A stretch of DNA of 64,000 nt, from positions 369,967,704-370,031,703 of the forward strand of contig CM062297.1 of assembly GCA_031216915.1 (NCBI GenBank), in the 5' to 3' direction. The notes under the pieces are model-generated. The model did no database searches. It saw only the letters and a program-made list of their open reading frames with translations, and was not told the origin of the DNA. The DNA comes from Pictodentalium vernedei (taxonomy: Eukaryota > Mollusca > Scaphopoda > Dentaliida > Dentaliidae). The position numbers were made by a program, and so were the translations under genes. This document shows positions 10,600 through 22,490 of the stretch, one piece after another (the first letter of the stretch is position 1; the number at the start of each line of letters is the position of its first letter).

Positions 10600-10795
10600 A
10601 AACAAAATTCTTGAATAACTAATTTTTTTCATTTTGTGTCTCAAAAACATAGGTTATGACCCCTCATTGGAACGGGGCATCGAGCTCGTTCCAATGAGGT
10701 GTCATAACCTACATTTTTGAGACTAATAATGAAAATTAATTGGCGATTTTTGTGAATAGTGCTGGCCAGTTTTGGCTGTTACGTTGGGTAAAGGG
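10600..10795. mobile_element. Palindromic TTAA MITE, copy 1 (left end missing)
   Basis: A long palindrome surrounds a core containing GAGCTCGTTCCAATGAGG, with arms reading GGTTATGACxCCTCATTGGAACG and its complement. The right end is GTTGGGTAAAGGG followed by TTAA (10796-10799), matching the termini of the copies at 37414 and 54024. The left terminus is not visible and the minisatellite abuts instead. Confidence 0.7.
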
Positions 10796-10799
10796 TTAA

Positions 10800-11659
10800 T
10801 CTTATGTCTATTACACTACATACACTATTTTTGCCATGCATAACCATACTGTTTGTGCTTGATTTCAACCATGATGACGTAAGTGTTTAGGAAGCTTCTT
10901 CCAAAAATACCCTTACATTGGAGGAATTGCCGGATACAGTACAGGTGATCAATTTTAAATTCGGTAGTAGAGGACGAAACATGTCTAAAACTGGGCTTAC
11001 TGGTAACTCCCTGTTGTGTGCCAGATGTATTGGGAAGGAGGTCATCAGTTGTAGCCAGTGCCATATTAACCCATGGCCGGACTTATAGGCTTTTAGGTAC
11101 TTCAGGATGGGGCCTCTTCTGGCACTTCAATCTTTCACCTCTACTACAGCTGACAGCCTGACCCTGGCACGGTAGGCACTATGCTGCAGTACATAGCCCT
11201 ATATCCATTTTGCAGGGCTCCTGAAGAATTCTACTCACAACTTGATATATTATTTAAATAAACATTAAAATAATGTACTGTATATAAATATATATATACT
11301 TATAGTATACTTAGGAGAGTACACATATGGATAAATACATACATGTATGTACATGTATCACTACAGCGCAGAGAACAAAGTGCCTTTAACCATTGAAGCC
11401 TTAAGGTGCTGGAAACAGTGCATCAGCAAAAAAAACAAATTGACAGGCCCCTTGTCCCTGCAGGCCCCCAAGCTTCAGCCTAGTCAGCCTTATGAACAAT
11501 ACAACCCTGGTAGTAGCAATTTTGGGAAACTGTACCCAGTGAGGTACAATCAATATGGATTGTTGCACTTTTTCTTCCTCTATTGTGACTAGCACCTCTC
11601 TGATCAGACTAAAAGGAGGTAAGTCATTGACGCAAGAGAAGGAAAAAAACATCAACAAC
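10800..11659. other. No recognisable gene
   Basis: AT-rich sequence with a short TATA-repeat around 11280-11310. A 79-codon ATG-initiated frame on the minus strand (10825-11064) has no motif I recognise and no supporting context, so I do not call it a gene. Confidence 0.4.
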
Positions 11660-11669
11660 GGATTCAGAA

Positions 11670-12552
11670 CTATTGGGAAATCAACCAGTGCTGGAAATGA
11701 ACAAAATTGACGGGTGCAGTTTTAAGTAAGTAAGCCGCATCCATAACATCCTGGAGTGAAACAGAATTGGCGAACGCCCAGGATGTAGAAATGGCACGAA
11801 CCTCATGAGCATTAAACCGGTTCGAAACAAGATCCGAAGCAGACAAGCTGCAATAAGCCAGCTTGATTACAAGACAGTTCCACCTGGAAATAGAATGGGA
11901 AGAGATAGACTGCCTCCTAGGAATGAGAAACAGAAAGAATCTCTTATCACCCCTACGAATGAACTGAGTGCAATTAATGTAAGTCCTGATCGCACGAACA
12001 GGACAAAGAAGAGGCCTCCAGCCATTGACAGCAGGGAGAGCCCAAATGCAGATGGGAGGAGGTACCGAATCAGGAAGTTGATTCTTGGCCAGAAAAGAGC
12101 ATTCTGAAGAAAGCAGAATCAACAGATAGCATATGAAGCTCACTGACACTTCGGGCAGAAGCAAACGCGAGACGGAAAGCCATCTTATGGGTGAGAAAAA
12201 GCATATCGGTCTCAGATAAAAGCTCGAAAGGCGCCCCCTTCAAACAGTGCAACAACCATGCCAAGGCCAAGTTCCACTTGGGTGTAAAATGCAAAACTCG
12301 AGGCCTCTTCAAAGAAAAGTGGCGAATGAGTTTGGAGAGAAAAAGATTACGACCGATGTACCACTTTCCCACATGAGAGAAAGTATCAGACAGCACAGAC
12401 TGATAGCCCTTAACCGTAATAGGCAGGAGGCCCTTGGAGTCAAAAAGGTATACCAGAAAATCCGCAATTTGAGCGATTGACGGATCACGGTAATCCACAT
12501 TTTGATCTGTACACCAGCGGCAGAAAACCTTCCACTTCGCAGCATAAGTCAT
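11670..12552 (-). pseudogene. DIRS tyrosine recombinase (two frames)
   Basis: The upstream frame (12070-12552) opens TYAAKWKVFCRWC and carries an N-terminal core-binding-like region. The second (11670-12164) holds LCPVRAIRTYI, RRGDKRFF and NAHEVRAISTSWAF, the last supplying the HxxR motif of the catalytic domain. A frameshift near 12110-12160 separates them. After the HxxR block the expected terminal Tyr-containing segment is replaced by NFVHFQHW, so the nucleophile appears lost or displaced. Together with the RT upstream this identifies DIRS, not an LTR element with a DDE integrase. Confidence 0.8.
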
Positions 12553-12949
12553 GCCAGTGGAACGTCACCGCAATGCAGAAATGCACTCCACTGTTGGTCT
12601 CGAAAATCCTCTACGTCGGAGACAGGACCTGACAAAAGACAGGTGTGAAGGGACAGGCTCGCCAGGTTGTTGTAATACTTCCTGGGACGACCCTGGGAAA
12701 GAAGATCACTACGTAGAGGTAGACGAATCGGCCGATCTGCCAACAGAGGCCGCAGCAGATTGATCCACACCCTCTGTGGAGACAGAGGTGCGATCAGAAT
12801 GATCCTGCAACTGCAAGTACAAATATTCTCCAATACTTGAGGAAGAATCGGTGCAGGAGGTAAGGCATAGCCGATCCAACCTGTCCAGTCCAGAGACAGA
12901 GTGTCTACTGCAAATGCCAGAGGATCTGGACAAGGAGAGACAAAAGTCT

Positions 12950-13594
12950 CTACCTGATGATTCCAGCGAGTGGCGAAAGGTCGACCAGAGGACGCCCCCA
13001 CCGCTTGCAAATCACCTGAAACACCGACCGATGCAGCATCCATTCGGTTGGAAGGACACTCTCGAGTCGGGACAGGGAGTCTGCTAGGACGTTGAGACGC
13101 CCGGGAATGTGCCAAATGGTCACCCGAGCATTTACATCCTGCGCCAACAGTAGAAGATCCCGAGATAGCCGATACATGGGAACTGAATGTGTGCCTCCTT
13201 GATTCCGTATGTAGGCCACTACTGTCGAATTGTCCGAAAGAAGTAGGACAATGTGGTCCGGCAGGTGAGAGATCCAAAGCCGAAAACTCAACAGAAGAGC
13301 AAGGAGCTCCTTCTGGTTGATATGAAGACCCACCTGCTCGCTGTCCCACTCGCCGTGAGTGGACAGACCGAGAGGATTCAACGTCACACCCCAGCCCCGA
13401 TCGCTGGCATCCGCAGTAAGGATGCGATCGGCCAAAGGAAGATCTAACGGAACACCCTGTGTCAACCAGGGAACATCGGCCCAAAGGTGGAGGTGACAAA
13501 GCAGGGACCGAGGAATAGGAAGTTCCAGGTCCAGAGGATCTACATTCGGATGCCAATGATCCAACAGGAAGTGTTGGAGAGGTCGGACAAACAA
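12950..13594 (-). pseudogene. DIRS RNase H domain
   Basis: The frame shows ILTADASDRGWG (first Asp), INQKELLALLLSF (Glu) and LLLSDNSTVVAYIRNQGG (second Asp), the D-E-D spacing of DIRS-type RNase H, then HIPGRLNVLADSLSR. It overlaps the end of the RT-bearing frame in another register, so a frameshift separates RT and RNase H in this copy. Downstream sequence continues toward the recombinase in a third register (12549-12900). Confidence 0.8.
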
Positions 13595-14608
13595 GAATGA
13601 GATCTGTCACCGAACCGCAAAGGCCCAGCATCCGAAGGAAAGTCCTGGCCGAGACTGAGAAAGATTGGAGCAGGTTCCAAGTCAAGGCAGAAAGAATCGT
13701 CGCCCGAGCATTGGGAACCGACACCACATTGTGAAGAGTGTCGAAATCCTTCCCTAAATGACGAAATCGCTGAGAAGGAAGGAGATCCGACTTCTCGCGA
13801 TTGACTCTGAAACCCAGTGACGCTAGTAGGTAAAGTAACTGCCGGACATCGGATTCCAGAACAGCAGCATTGTGGTGCCGTTGGAGGATGTCGTCCAGGT
13901 AGGCTGACGAAGTCACAGCCGACTGAGTATGGTGAAAAGCAAGCACATGTGACATCAGTCAGGTGAAGGCCCAAGGAGCCGGGTTCAATCCGAACGGAGA
14001 GCTCTGAATTGATAGACTCGATCCCGAAACGAGAACCGAAGGTATTTCTGTGACACCAGATGAATGGATACATGGAAGTAGGCATCCTTCAGGTCGATAC
14101 TGGCAGCAAAGTCGGCCTGATGTACTGAACATCGAACCGACCGGAAAGTCTCCATACTGAAATGAGGTGCTTTAATGTACTCGTTCAGGATACTCAGATC
14201 GATGACCGGACGAAACTGGCCGTTTTTCTCCGGCACCAAGAAAAGTCTAAAACCCCGATGAAAGGGTGTTCCTGACCTCAGAACAGCACACTGCTCAGAA
14301 GGAAGGGATGGAGAAGAATCCAACATCACATCCCTGCGTGCCAGCTCCAAATTAGCCGTGTTACAGGCGTGAGCGTGTGTCAAGTTCATAAGAGCCTGTG
14401 ACAAAACGCGAAAAGGCGCCTGAGCATCATCAAACTCCCCTGGTAGAAAATATTCAGCCAGGGCAGCGACGACATGGTCCGCGAGAGATAACATACCCAG
14501 CATCTCTCGGGACAGGCACACCATAGACTCAACTACCAACATCGGGAGAATTGCTGACTTAGGCTTAGTCAACCTGAGGGAAGAAGAATCCTCATCTACA
14601 GTAGTCAT
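13540..14608 (-). pseudogene. DIRS gag-RT region with internal deletion
   Basis: The frame 13985-14608 begins in a gag-like segment (LSREMLGMLSLADHVV, also present in the copies at 25.3 kb and 39.9 kb) and passes without a stop into RT (RLFLVPEKNGQFRPVIDLSILNEYI, then SIDLKDAYFHVSIH). The RT catalytic YLDDIL is in a different register near 13895. Compared with the 24.75-25.4 kb copy, gag residues downstream of the ALRSA/VLRSG point are missing, so an in-frame deletion has fused gag directly to RT. Confidence 0.75.
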
Positions 14609-15039
14609 CCCTTGGAAGACTGGTGGACAGACAGAATCGTAAACACGAACCCGCGATGGAGGCAGAAAGGCATCAGCTCATGAAAAGAAAGAACCCTTGA
14701 GGGCCTTAGAACGCATCTTGGCGTCCAAGCCCTGGAAGGACTCAACAACCTAAGCCGATTGCAGAGGATGCAAAGCCCCAGAGCTAGAAGGCTCAACAGG
14801 GTTACGGCGCTCCACAGAGGACCGCGGCCGGGTGGTCACTGATGGCTGGTCTGAAGGTTGAATGTCTGGCAATAAGCCAAAGACAAAATCCAAAGCCTGC
14901 CCCAAGATTGACGAGGGGGCCCATCGCCTTCAAGAAAATCGTCATCCTCTGCAGTAGAAGAGACGTAGCCCAACTCGGGCTGACCAGCAGAAACCTCCTG
15001 TGAATACTTTGCAGTATCCAAAGGGCCTGGCAAGGCATG

Positions 15040-16372
15040 TCAGCAACTCACCAAAGGAGGTTGTGCCTCAGGAGGCACAGGGAAGCCAACTTGAGGGTTG
15101 CTAGAAAACAACCGGTTGAGTGCCAAAACAGCCTTGATGCAGGTCACCCTGATAATCCGTCGTAGCAGCATCGCCCAACGGAGTGTCTTCCCAATGGACC
15201 CTTCTGGCAGAAGAACCCAAATCCTCAGAAAGGACCGACGACGAATGTTGATCGGCAGACAGAATAAGGAGACGGCGAGAAGACACCAGAGGATAGTCCC
15301 GATTGTGACGCCCAGGGGCAATCACCTCTGCGGAACAGAAGGCCCTGCCTGCAAATCCTCTAAAGAGACCGATGGCGTACGTCGATCAGTAGCTGGACCT
15401 GGGACACGATGAGAAGACACTGGAGGATTGTCCCAAGAATGACAGGAACCTGCCATTGGCCTCTGGGCAGCAGAAGTCCCCAACTGCCCATCCTCTGAGA
15501 CCGATGACAAGCATCGATCGACAGCCAGACTCGGAACACAGTGAGGAATCACCGGAGGAAGGTTCCAAGAGTGACAGCTAACCGGAGCTGTCACTGTCCT
15601 CTGCCGAACGGCAGGCCCTGGATGCCAATGTCCCAGCCCCATCCTGCTAGTCGGCACACCAGCAGGGGAAGGAGGAACAACAAACGATTTGCTCGAGGGG
15701 TGAGGAATCACTGCCAAATGGCACAACCGACCAGGGGCAAACCTAGCCAGATGAGACAGAGCAGACAGCAAACCCGCACAGCTTCGCTGCGAAGCCAGGG
15801 GAGGCTGAGAGCTCAGAGACACACCAGCAGATACAGTCTCGGACCCCCGAGACTGTACACAATCCCCAGAAGAGATGGAAGAGCCACCATCATACAGAAT
15901 AGGATCTGTAGTAACAACTTCCTCAGCAACTGTCGACGGCACAGGAGGCAAATCGGAGACTGTCAGCAAGCTGACCTCGGAGAAGCTCTCGACGAAAACA
16001 GATGCCTCAAGAGCGACATCAGAAGACAAAAGAGACCACGGTCTCCACTTCACGTATCACTGCACAAGCACTGCCAACATTTGCAGAGGAACTCGCCACA
16101 GAAAGAGACAGATCAGCATCCTGTGTGACGGAGTCACCATGTGCACTCACAGAAATGTCTGATAAGGCACGGCTACCCTTACCCCGAGAATGAGGGGTTC
16201 TAGCTCTAGAAAGAACCACCTTGTTTACAGATGCCCAGAATTTTGAGGACCAAACCCCACAAATACCACATGATTGGGCCTGTGTACAATTGTTGCAAGT
16301 GACACATGTGGAATGAGAGTCATTCACATGTTTCACCTGCAAGCAAGAGGTACAAGGAATAGTCTTAGTCAT
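15040..16372 (-). pseudogene. DIRS gag-like N-terminal region
   Basis: A likely start ATG is at 16370-16372 (MTKTIPCTSC). The first ~50 residues form a cysteine-rich cluster (CTSC..., CVTCNNC, CGIC) that could bind zinc. The rest is Ser/Pro-rich and scattered over several registers down to about 15040, so this ORF is disrupted. Assignment rests on position upstream of the gag/RT segment and the usual DIRS order. Confidence 0.55.
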
Positions 16373-16515
16373 AATATGAATATGATAAATGAAATCAAGC
16401 TTGCCGCTGACGAAAAACAGAACAACAATGGTTGTGTTAACACGAGGGGGGAAAAACAAGACTGTGTGTGAGAAAACAAGCAAAAATGATCAAAAATATC
16501 ATCAAATAGTAAATA

Positions 16516-17586
16516 TCGTATATGTCCGTGTATAAGTCGCACCCCAAACTCACACTTGGAATTTCTCCCTTTTGCCTAAAGCCCATGTATAAGTCGCACC
16601 CCCATTTTTAAATATATGCAGTCAAAAAGAATTAGTTGCAAGTTACATTTTGCCAATTTGGGGCAGTTTGGGATGCAACGGAAATAGGTAAGTTTTCAAG
16701 AGTTACCACGTGGTGAATAAGATAAAAGAATAAAGGAAAATTATTATTAAAGATTTAAAAAATACTCGCATTTATTTGTTTTTCGTTGTTTGTTTATCAC
16801 CCCAATGTCTTCATCCCTGTCAAGAAAATCCAACGCTCGTTTGTGACTGAAAGTTCAAAGTTTCAGAATCAGAACGCCATTTGCGCCGTAACCTGCGCAG
16901 TTGTTGTGATTAAGTTGGTTTTTCCGGAATGTTCTGGAAAAAACAATAAAAATACAACAAATGCGCAGGTTACAGCACAAATTGTTTTCAAATTGTTGTC
17001 CCACTTAAGCATTGTTGGTGCTATTGATACTAACTTTACCTGGTGCATGTGTGCGTAATTTATAACAGGACATTACACATCAATGAATTGGGTTCATGGA
17101 ATAAATAAATACTTGTCTCCAGGTATTGCTGGCATACATTTAAAGTGTTATTATTTATTTTTTCGTTATTTTGATGATTTTGTATTTTTTTTTTGGTTTC
17201 ATCCATATTGGCCCCACAAACCCGTTGATTTCTGGTACACGCAGTGATGTAAACACCAGAGCCGATTGAACAACGATGACTAAATAGAATATTTCTTTAT
17301 TATTATTTATGGATAAAAGTAACAGAAAACACACATAATATTTTATTTTCTGAAGAATTTAAACTGAAATAAAATGAAAATAATGTTGGTGAATCTGCAC
17401 TCGGTCAAAACCACACGATTGTACTGTCTGTTATACAATTGACAAATGGTAGGAACAACGTTTGTCCGAAGAAGTCAGTCCCCTGAAAATTCTCTGAAAC
17501 AAGTCGTACCCATGTATAAGACGCACCTCCGATTTTGACATAACATTTCAGGTAAAAAAGTGTGACTTATACACGGACATATACGG
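16516..17586. mobile_element. Non-autonomous TIR element with TA duplication
   Basis: The ends are inverted copies of (T/C)CGTATATGTCCGTGTATAA, followed by GTC and CAC. TA dinucleotides flank both sides (16514-16515 and 17587-17588), which fits a Tc1/mariner-type insertion. Extra internal copies of the terminal motif (ATGTATAAGTCGCACC near 16589, ATGTATAAGACGCACC near 17512) lie near each end. No transposase frame is present. Confidence 0.75.
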
Positions 17587-17930
17587 TAATTTAGAAGCTT
17601 GAAAAGGATACAGTCCACTTGCACATAAACAGACAAGATAGCACCATACAAATAAGTTGTTCACGAAGATAACAGCTAAATAATAGCACGAGTCACAAAA
17701 TTTCCAACCAGCACAATGGCGGAAATAACAGGAATTGACGTCACAGTTGTTGCGCATGCACTCGGTAAATGCAAGAGGTGTGCAGAGAGAGAGTACCTGT
17801 AATGTCGAGCGCCGGTCTCGCTCGACCCTTTCTTGATCTTTTTTGTGCTTTTGCACTCTATTACTTTTCCAACTTGTTTGGAACAGTTTCTTAAGCTTGA
17901 GTTAATTCTGAAGTAGGGCTTTCACTTACG

Positions 17931-18458
17931 TTACAGCCAATTGTAAACAATTGTGAGTAGGTTGAAAAGAAAACACGGGTGCTGACGGGAGCAATTGCAC
18001 CCTAAAAATGATGACATATTTGCCGGAAGACACTGGGTTGTACTTGCCATTATGCAGAACTTTTGAAATGCCGTTGAGAGATAGACAGCAAGAGTGCCTG
18101 TTTGACCTGGAATATGAACAGCTGAGATGTGTATGTGTTTGGCAAAACACCACAACCAAATATCGTGTGAAATTTTGAAAAGCGAAGTCTTCCTCCCACT
18201 ATAATTACTGAGATAAGATACAGCAGTGGTATTATCAGTTTGAATACAAATATGACAAGGAGTTGGGTTATCAGCTAATTTCAGAAATGACTTTTTGAAG
18301 GCTTGAAGCTCCAGAACATTGATATTTTTCCGTTTTTCACTTGAATGCCACAAACCATTAGTCCATAGATTTCCTAGATATCCAACCCAGCCATAAGAAG
18401 AGAGGTCTGTCATACAAATGTGGTCAGTTTGAGGGTAACTAAGAAGGCGACTCTTCAT
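17931..18458 (-). pseudogene. RNase H of DIRS copy 2
   Basis: The frame contains ICMTDLSSYGWVGYLG (first Asp), INVLELQAFKKSF (Glu), IQTDNTTAVSYLSNYSG (second Asp) and a degraded HIPGQTGTLAVYLS, in place of the usual NxxADxLS. It lacks any recombinase downstream; sequence from 17550 to 17930 resembles 27560-27870 and holds no recognised domain. Confidence 0.75.
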
Positions 18459-18598
18459 TGATGAAAGATGGGTTATACACTATAAGACTTCATCCTACTT
18501 GATGATGATAATTTCATAGTATGAGACTGGGATATATATATTTGGAGAGCTTTAGTTTTATGTCTGTCCAGTGATCTACAAAAGAAATGACCAATCTT

Positions 18599-20313
18599 AA
18601 CAAGAGGCCCCAGGGGGCCTGAGGGCGCTCACCTGACATGGTAGCCTAAATATCAACCCAGAGAATTGATTTCAACAAGTTGCATCTGCTCCTCCTAAGA
18701 AAAGCTTATACCAAATATCCAAAGATTCTGACTCGTGGATCTAAAAAAAAAAGAAGATTTTTAAAGAATATTCCTCATGTTGAACTAAGTTATAATTCGG
18801 GCTCCCACAGGGAGCTCATATATGAACCCAGGGACTTGGCTTTAACAAACTTGAATCTCACCCCCCTAAGGATGCTGCAAACTAAATATCAAAACATTCT
18901 GACTGCTGGATCTGAAGAAGAAGATTTTTAAAGAAAATTCCTCATTTTGAACTAAATTACAATTCGAGCTCCCACAGTGAGTCCAAATATGGACCTAGGG
19001 ACATGGCTTGAACAAACTTGAATCTCACCCCACTAAGGATGCTGCATACCAAATATCAAAACATTCCGACTGCTGGATCTGAAGAAGATTTTTAAAGAAA
19101 ATTCCTCATTTTGAACTAAGTTATCATTCGGGCTCCCATAGTGAGTCCAAATATGGACCTAGGGACATGGATGGCTTGAACAAACTTGAATCTCACCTCC
19201 CTAAGGATGCTGCATAACAAATATCAAAACATTCCAACTGCTGGATCTGAAGACGATTTTTAAAGAAAATTCCTCATTTTGAACTAAGTTATAATTCGGG
19301 CTACCACAGTGAGCCCAAATATGAACCCAGGGACTTGGCTTGAACAAATTTGAATCTCACCCCTCTAAGCATGGTGCATACCCAATATCAAAAGATTCTG
19401 CCTGCTGGATCTTGAGAAGAAGATTTTCAAAGAAATTTGCCTGAAATGCACTAAGTTCAAATTCGGGCTTCTATAGTGAGCCCAAATATGAATCTAGGGA
19501 GCCGATTTGAACAAACTTGAATCAGATCCACCCTACAATGTTGCATACCAAATATCAAAAGATTCTGCCTGCTGGATCTGGAGAAGAAGATTTTTTAATC
19601 TTTTCTCATTGCCTACAGTGTTAAAAAGTGCTGACTCAGTACTTTTTCAAAGTCCTGAAAAAAGTACCTTGTGATCAAACCAATAGGGATTTTTTTAACC
19701 ATTCTATTCTACTGGATAAAAGCAAGTTTTATACAAAATAAGAATTCTCTGTGCTGTGTAGTTTTGGAGATATGGCAGTTTTAAGGTTTTTCGTATTTTT
19801 AGCTCCCGAGGTTCCCACGGGGCAACGAGAAAAATTTTTTTTGCATCAATCAACTACTTATGACCCATTATCATCTCATATCAAATTTGGTTCAAATCGA
19901 CCTCACGGTTCTGGAAATAGAAATTTTAGGAGTGGCCAAAATTTTTTCCCCTCCCATAACGAAGGCAAATAATGCCCGACAAACTTCTCTTGAACAAACT
20001 TTATTCTAAACCTCAAAAGGACTCTCTATACCACATATCAAGTCTCTGCTACTGGTGGTTCATTATTAGAAGATTTTCAAAAAATTTGGCCATTTTTTCC
20101 CCACACTTCTGCTCAATATGAGCCGAAACCTAATTTTGATAAAAATCAAAATGCCCCTATATAACCCCTATTTACATGAAATTTAATTAAAATGTGGCCA
20201 GTGGTGTAGGAGAAAGAGGCTCAAACACCACCTTCGCGCAAGACGACGGATGACAGACGACGGACGAAGAGTGATAAGAAAAGCTCAGCCTGACTTTCAG
20301 TCAGGTGAGCTAA
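18599..20313 (+). mobile_element. Helentron-like tandem-repeat element, family A copy 1
   Basis: It starts near AACAAGAGGCCCC with a small palindrome (GGCCCCAGGGGGCC) and GCTCACCTGAC, and ends with a hairpin (CTGAC-TTTCA-GTCAG), GTGAG and CTAA. About seven internal units of ~180-200 bp each read ACCAAATATCAAAA...GATTCTGACTGCTGGATCTG...GAAGATTTTTAAAGA. The hairpin-plus-CTAA 3' end and short subterminal inverted repeat fit Helitron/Helentron non-autonomous elements. It interrupts DIRS copy 2 between RT and RNase H. Confidence 0.7.
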
Positions 20314-20343
20314 TAACCAGAAATGTTGAAACATACATCCCAG

Positions 20344-20963
20344 TTAACTGTTCAATAAGTCACATGGTTGGCGTGTCATCTGACAAATTTGTTTTGAGAA
20401 ATCCAGAATCTTCGTTATTTTATCATGTGGTAACCATAGAAGGAATTGTTGGGAGTCTATCACATGACCCAGATATTGTATTTGTTGTTCAGCTTCAGGC
20501 ACTGACTTCTCACAGCTGATAGCAACTCCCAAAGTTTTTGACGAGAGTTGTTCATACCTAGAGACGCATCTATACAATATGTACATTGGATGTCTTTGTA
20601 GTGAAAAAAGGCAAACACAGGTTTCATGATGTTGGTAAACAGGCGGGAAGCAGATGATAAACCGAAACATGAACATGTAAATTTGTAGAGAATTCCATGC
20701 CAAAGAAATTTCAAATATTTTTGATGACGATCATGGATGGAAATGCTGAAATATGCATCCTTCAAGTCAATGGATTTGAAAAAATCACCTTTTTGAATCA
20801 GAGGCAGTACATCAGACAAAGTATCCATCTGGTATTGGGAATATTCAATGTATTTGTTCAAGGCCTTCAAATTGATAACTGCCCTGGATCATGATGGCAA
20901 AGAACAATGGCACTTTTATCCAGCAGATCCAAGACACCTGCCTGAACAAGTTGTCATTCAGAA
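20344..20963 (-). pseudogene. Reverse transcriptase of DIRS copy 2
   Basis: LDLLDKSAIV precedes LKALNKYIEYSQYQMDTLSDVLPLIQKGDFFKSIDLKDAYFSISIHDRHQKYLKF, then FGLSSASRLFTNIMKPV. The expected YxDD catalytic segment is degraded to CIDASLGMNN, and a frame change leads to EAEQQIQYLGHVIDS. The upstream half of the protein lies 14.7 kb away at 35.65-37.16 kb because of the inserted element. Confidence 0.8.
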
Positions 20964-21317
20964 TAGTCGGTTCAGAATTGTGCACATTCGGGAAATGGGG
21001 TTCACTTTATGTTGAAAATGGTTTGTGGAGTAATTTTCGATGAGGAATCTGATGGTGTGGTCAGAAAATTGAAAAAGGTGCCCACATTTATCCACCAGAT
21101 CCAAGACACGTGCCTGAACAAGTTGTCATTCAGAATAGTCGGTCTAAGAATTGTGCACATTAGGGAAATGGTGTTCACTTTATGTTGAAAATGGTTTCTA
21201 GAGTAATTTTCGATAAGGAATCTGATGGTGTGGTCAGAAAATTGAAAAAAAGGTGCCCAGATTAGAGTTGTAGGGGCCTGAAACCCAATTTTGGGGTTTT
21301 GGTATACTATGGCTTAA

Positions 21318-21554
21318 CGTTTAGAAGCCGGGGAATCAGAATGAATTTACTGAACATGACAGAGCGAAAAACTTGCAGTAAAGCAGGTGCGTCTAGTCAA
21401 GTGTCGTCTGCCTATTCGGGCAGATGACACTTGACTTGATGCACCTGCTCAGTGTTTAATTCTCCCCCAGCCCAAAGATAGCCGAACTGTCACAGCCAGA
21501 TTACCTGCCGTATTACATCACAGACATGAAAGCTCGACTCCCGACTTCTAAGAG
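21318..21554. mobile_element. MITE with TTAA duplication and strong central hairpin
   Basis: TTAA lies on both sides (21314-21317, 21555-21558). Imperfect TIRs begin CGTTTAGAAGCCGGG / CTCTTAGAAGTCGGG. A central hairpin has ~31-nt arms (21382-21412 and 21418-21448), with GTGTCGTCTGCC facing GGCAGATGACAC. The right arm of the host element reads ATGGCTTATAATTCTC at the matching site, a natural empty site. Confidence 0.8.
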
Positions 21555-22490
21555 TTAAAATTCTCAAATAAATGACAATTCTCAAAACATTTGATGTGGT
21601 TTATGTATTATTGGGGTCTTCTGCATAGTTTGGTTACAATAACATCAAGGTTTGATCATTAATGGCCTCAGCTGAACACCAAATAGGTGTTATGGACCAA
21701 ATGGTCCGCACAATATGGTTGTATTTACAGTATTAGCTTTAAATTTATTTAGGATGATTGCATATTGCAATATCATGTAAATTAAATTGCTATGGGTGTT
21801 ACTACATATTATTAGCCATATTTCAGTCTTGTAGGGGGCTCCTAGGGTTATGGGGGTGGGGCTTGAATGTTGCACATAACACTTATGAAAAATACCATCT
21901 TACACTAGGTCCTTGTCTGCATATTTGAATGACATATTTCAACAGAATATGATGTAAGCCACTGTTATTATGTGGAATAAATAGTTTGAATGATATTTGG
22001 AACCTATAAGTTCAGTTATCTATGTTGGGACTCCCCCAAGGGAGCACAAAATTTGAAGAAAAAACTCAATCTCAACTGCTTTTTTGCCACAAACAAGTAT
22101 GAAATGGCTTTCAATTCACATGAACTTGTGTTACCTTTTAGTACCGAGACCACTCATGAGAAATCACTACAAAAATATGGAAAAAACTCCATTAAGAGTG
22201 GTTTAGAAGCAGTAAAATGAGAGAAAATTCTCAAAAAATTTGAAGAAAAAACTCAATTTCAACCAGTTTTTTGTTGTTGATGATCATTAAATGGTCTTTA
22301 TTCCTCATAAATTTGTGTAATAATCGAGTGATGAGGCTATGCATGAGAATCAAATACAAACATACAGAGAAAATTTGATTGATGTCAATATAGAGGCAGT
22401 AAAACGAGCAAATTGTCGTGAATTTCAAGAAAAAACTCAATTTTGACAAGATTTTTGTTGACAACAAACATAAAATGACCTTTATTCCTT

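Larger units (their letters stand above)
11660..16490 (-). mobile_element. DIRS-like tyrosine-recombinase retrotransposon, copy 1 (decayed)
   Basis: Minus-strand order is gag-like region, RT, RNase H, then a tyrosine recombinase, the DIRS arrangement without a methyltransferase. Frames are broken by multiple frameshifts. The inverted termini and internal complementary region expected of DIRS could not be identified by eye, so both boundaries are approximate. Confidence 0.8.

Noticed and set aside
10825-11064. 79-aa ATG frame on the minus strand
   Set aside because: No motif, no neighbouring exon or element support.
17550-17856. 102-aa minus-strand frame downstream of DIRS RNase H
   Set aside because: No domain; resembles 27.6-27.9 kb non-coding segment, so it is repeat sequence.
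18599-20313. CRISPR-like array
   Set aside because: Units are long (~190 bp), diverged and without short constant repeats; the sequence is eukaryotic transposon DNA.
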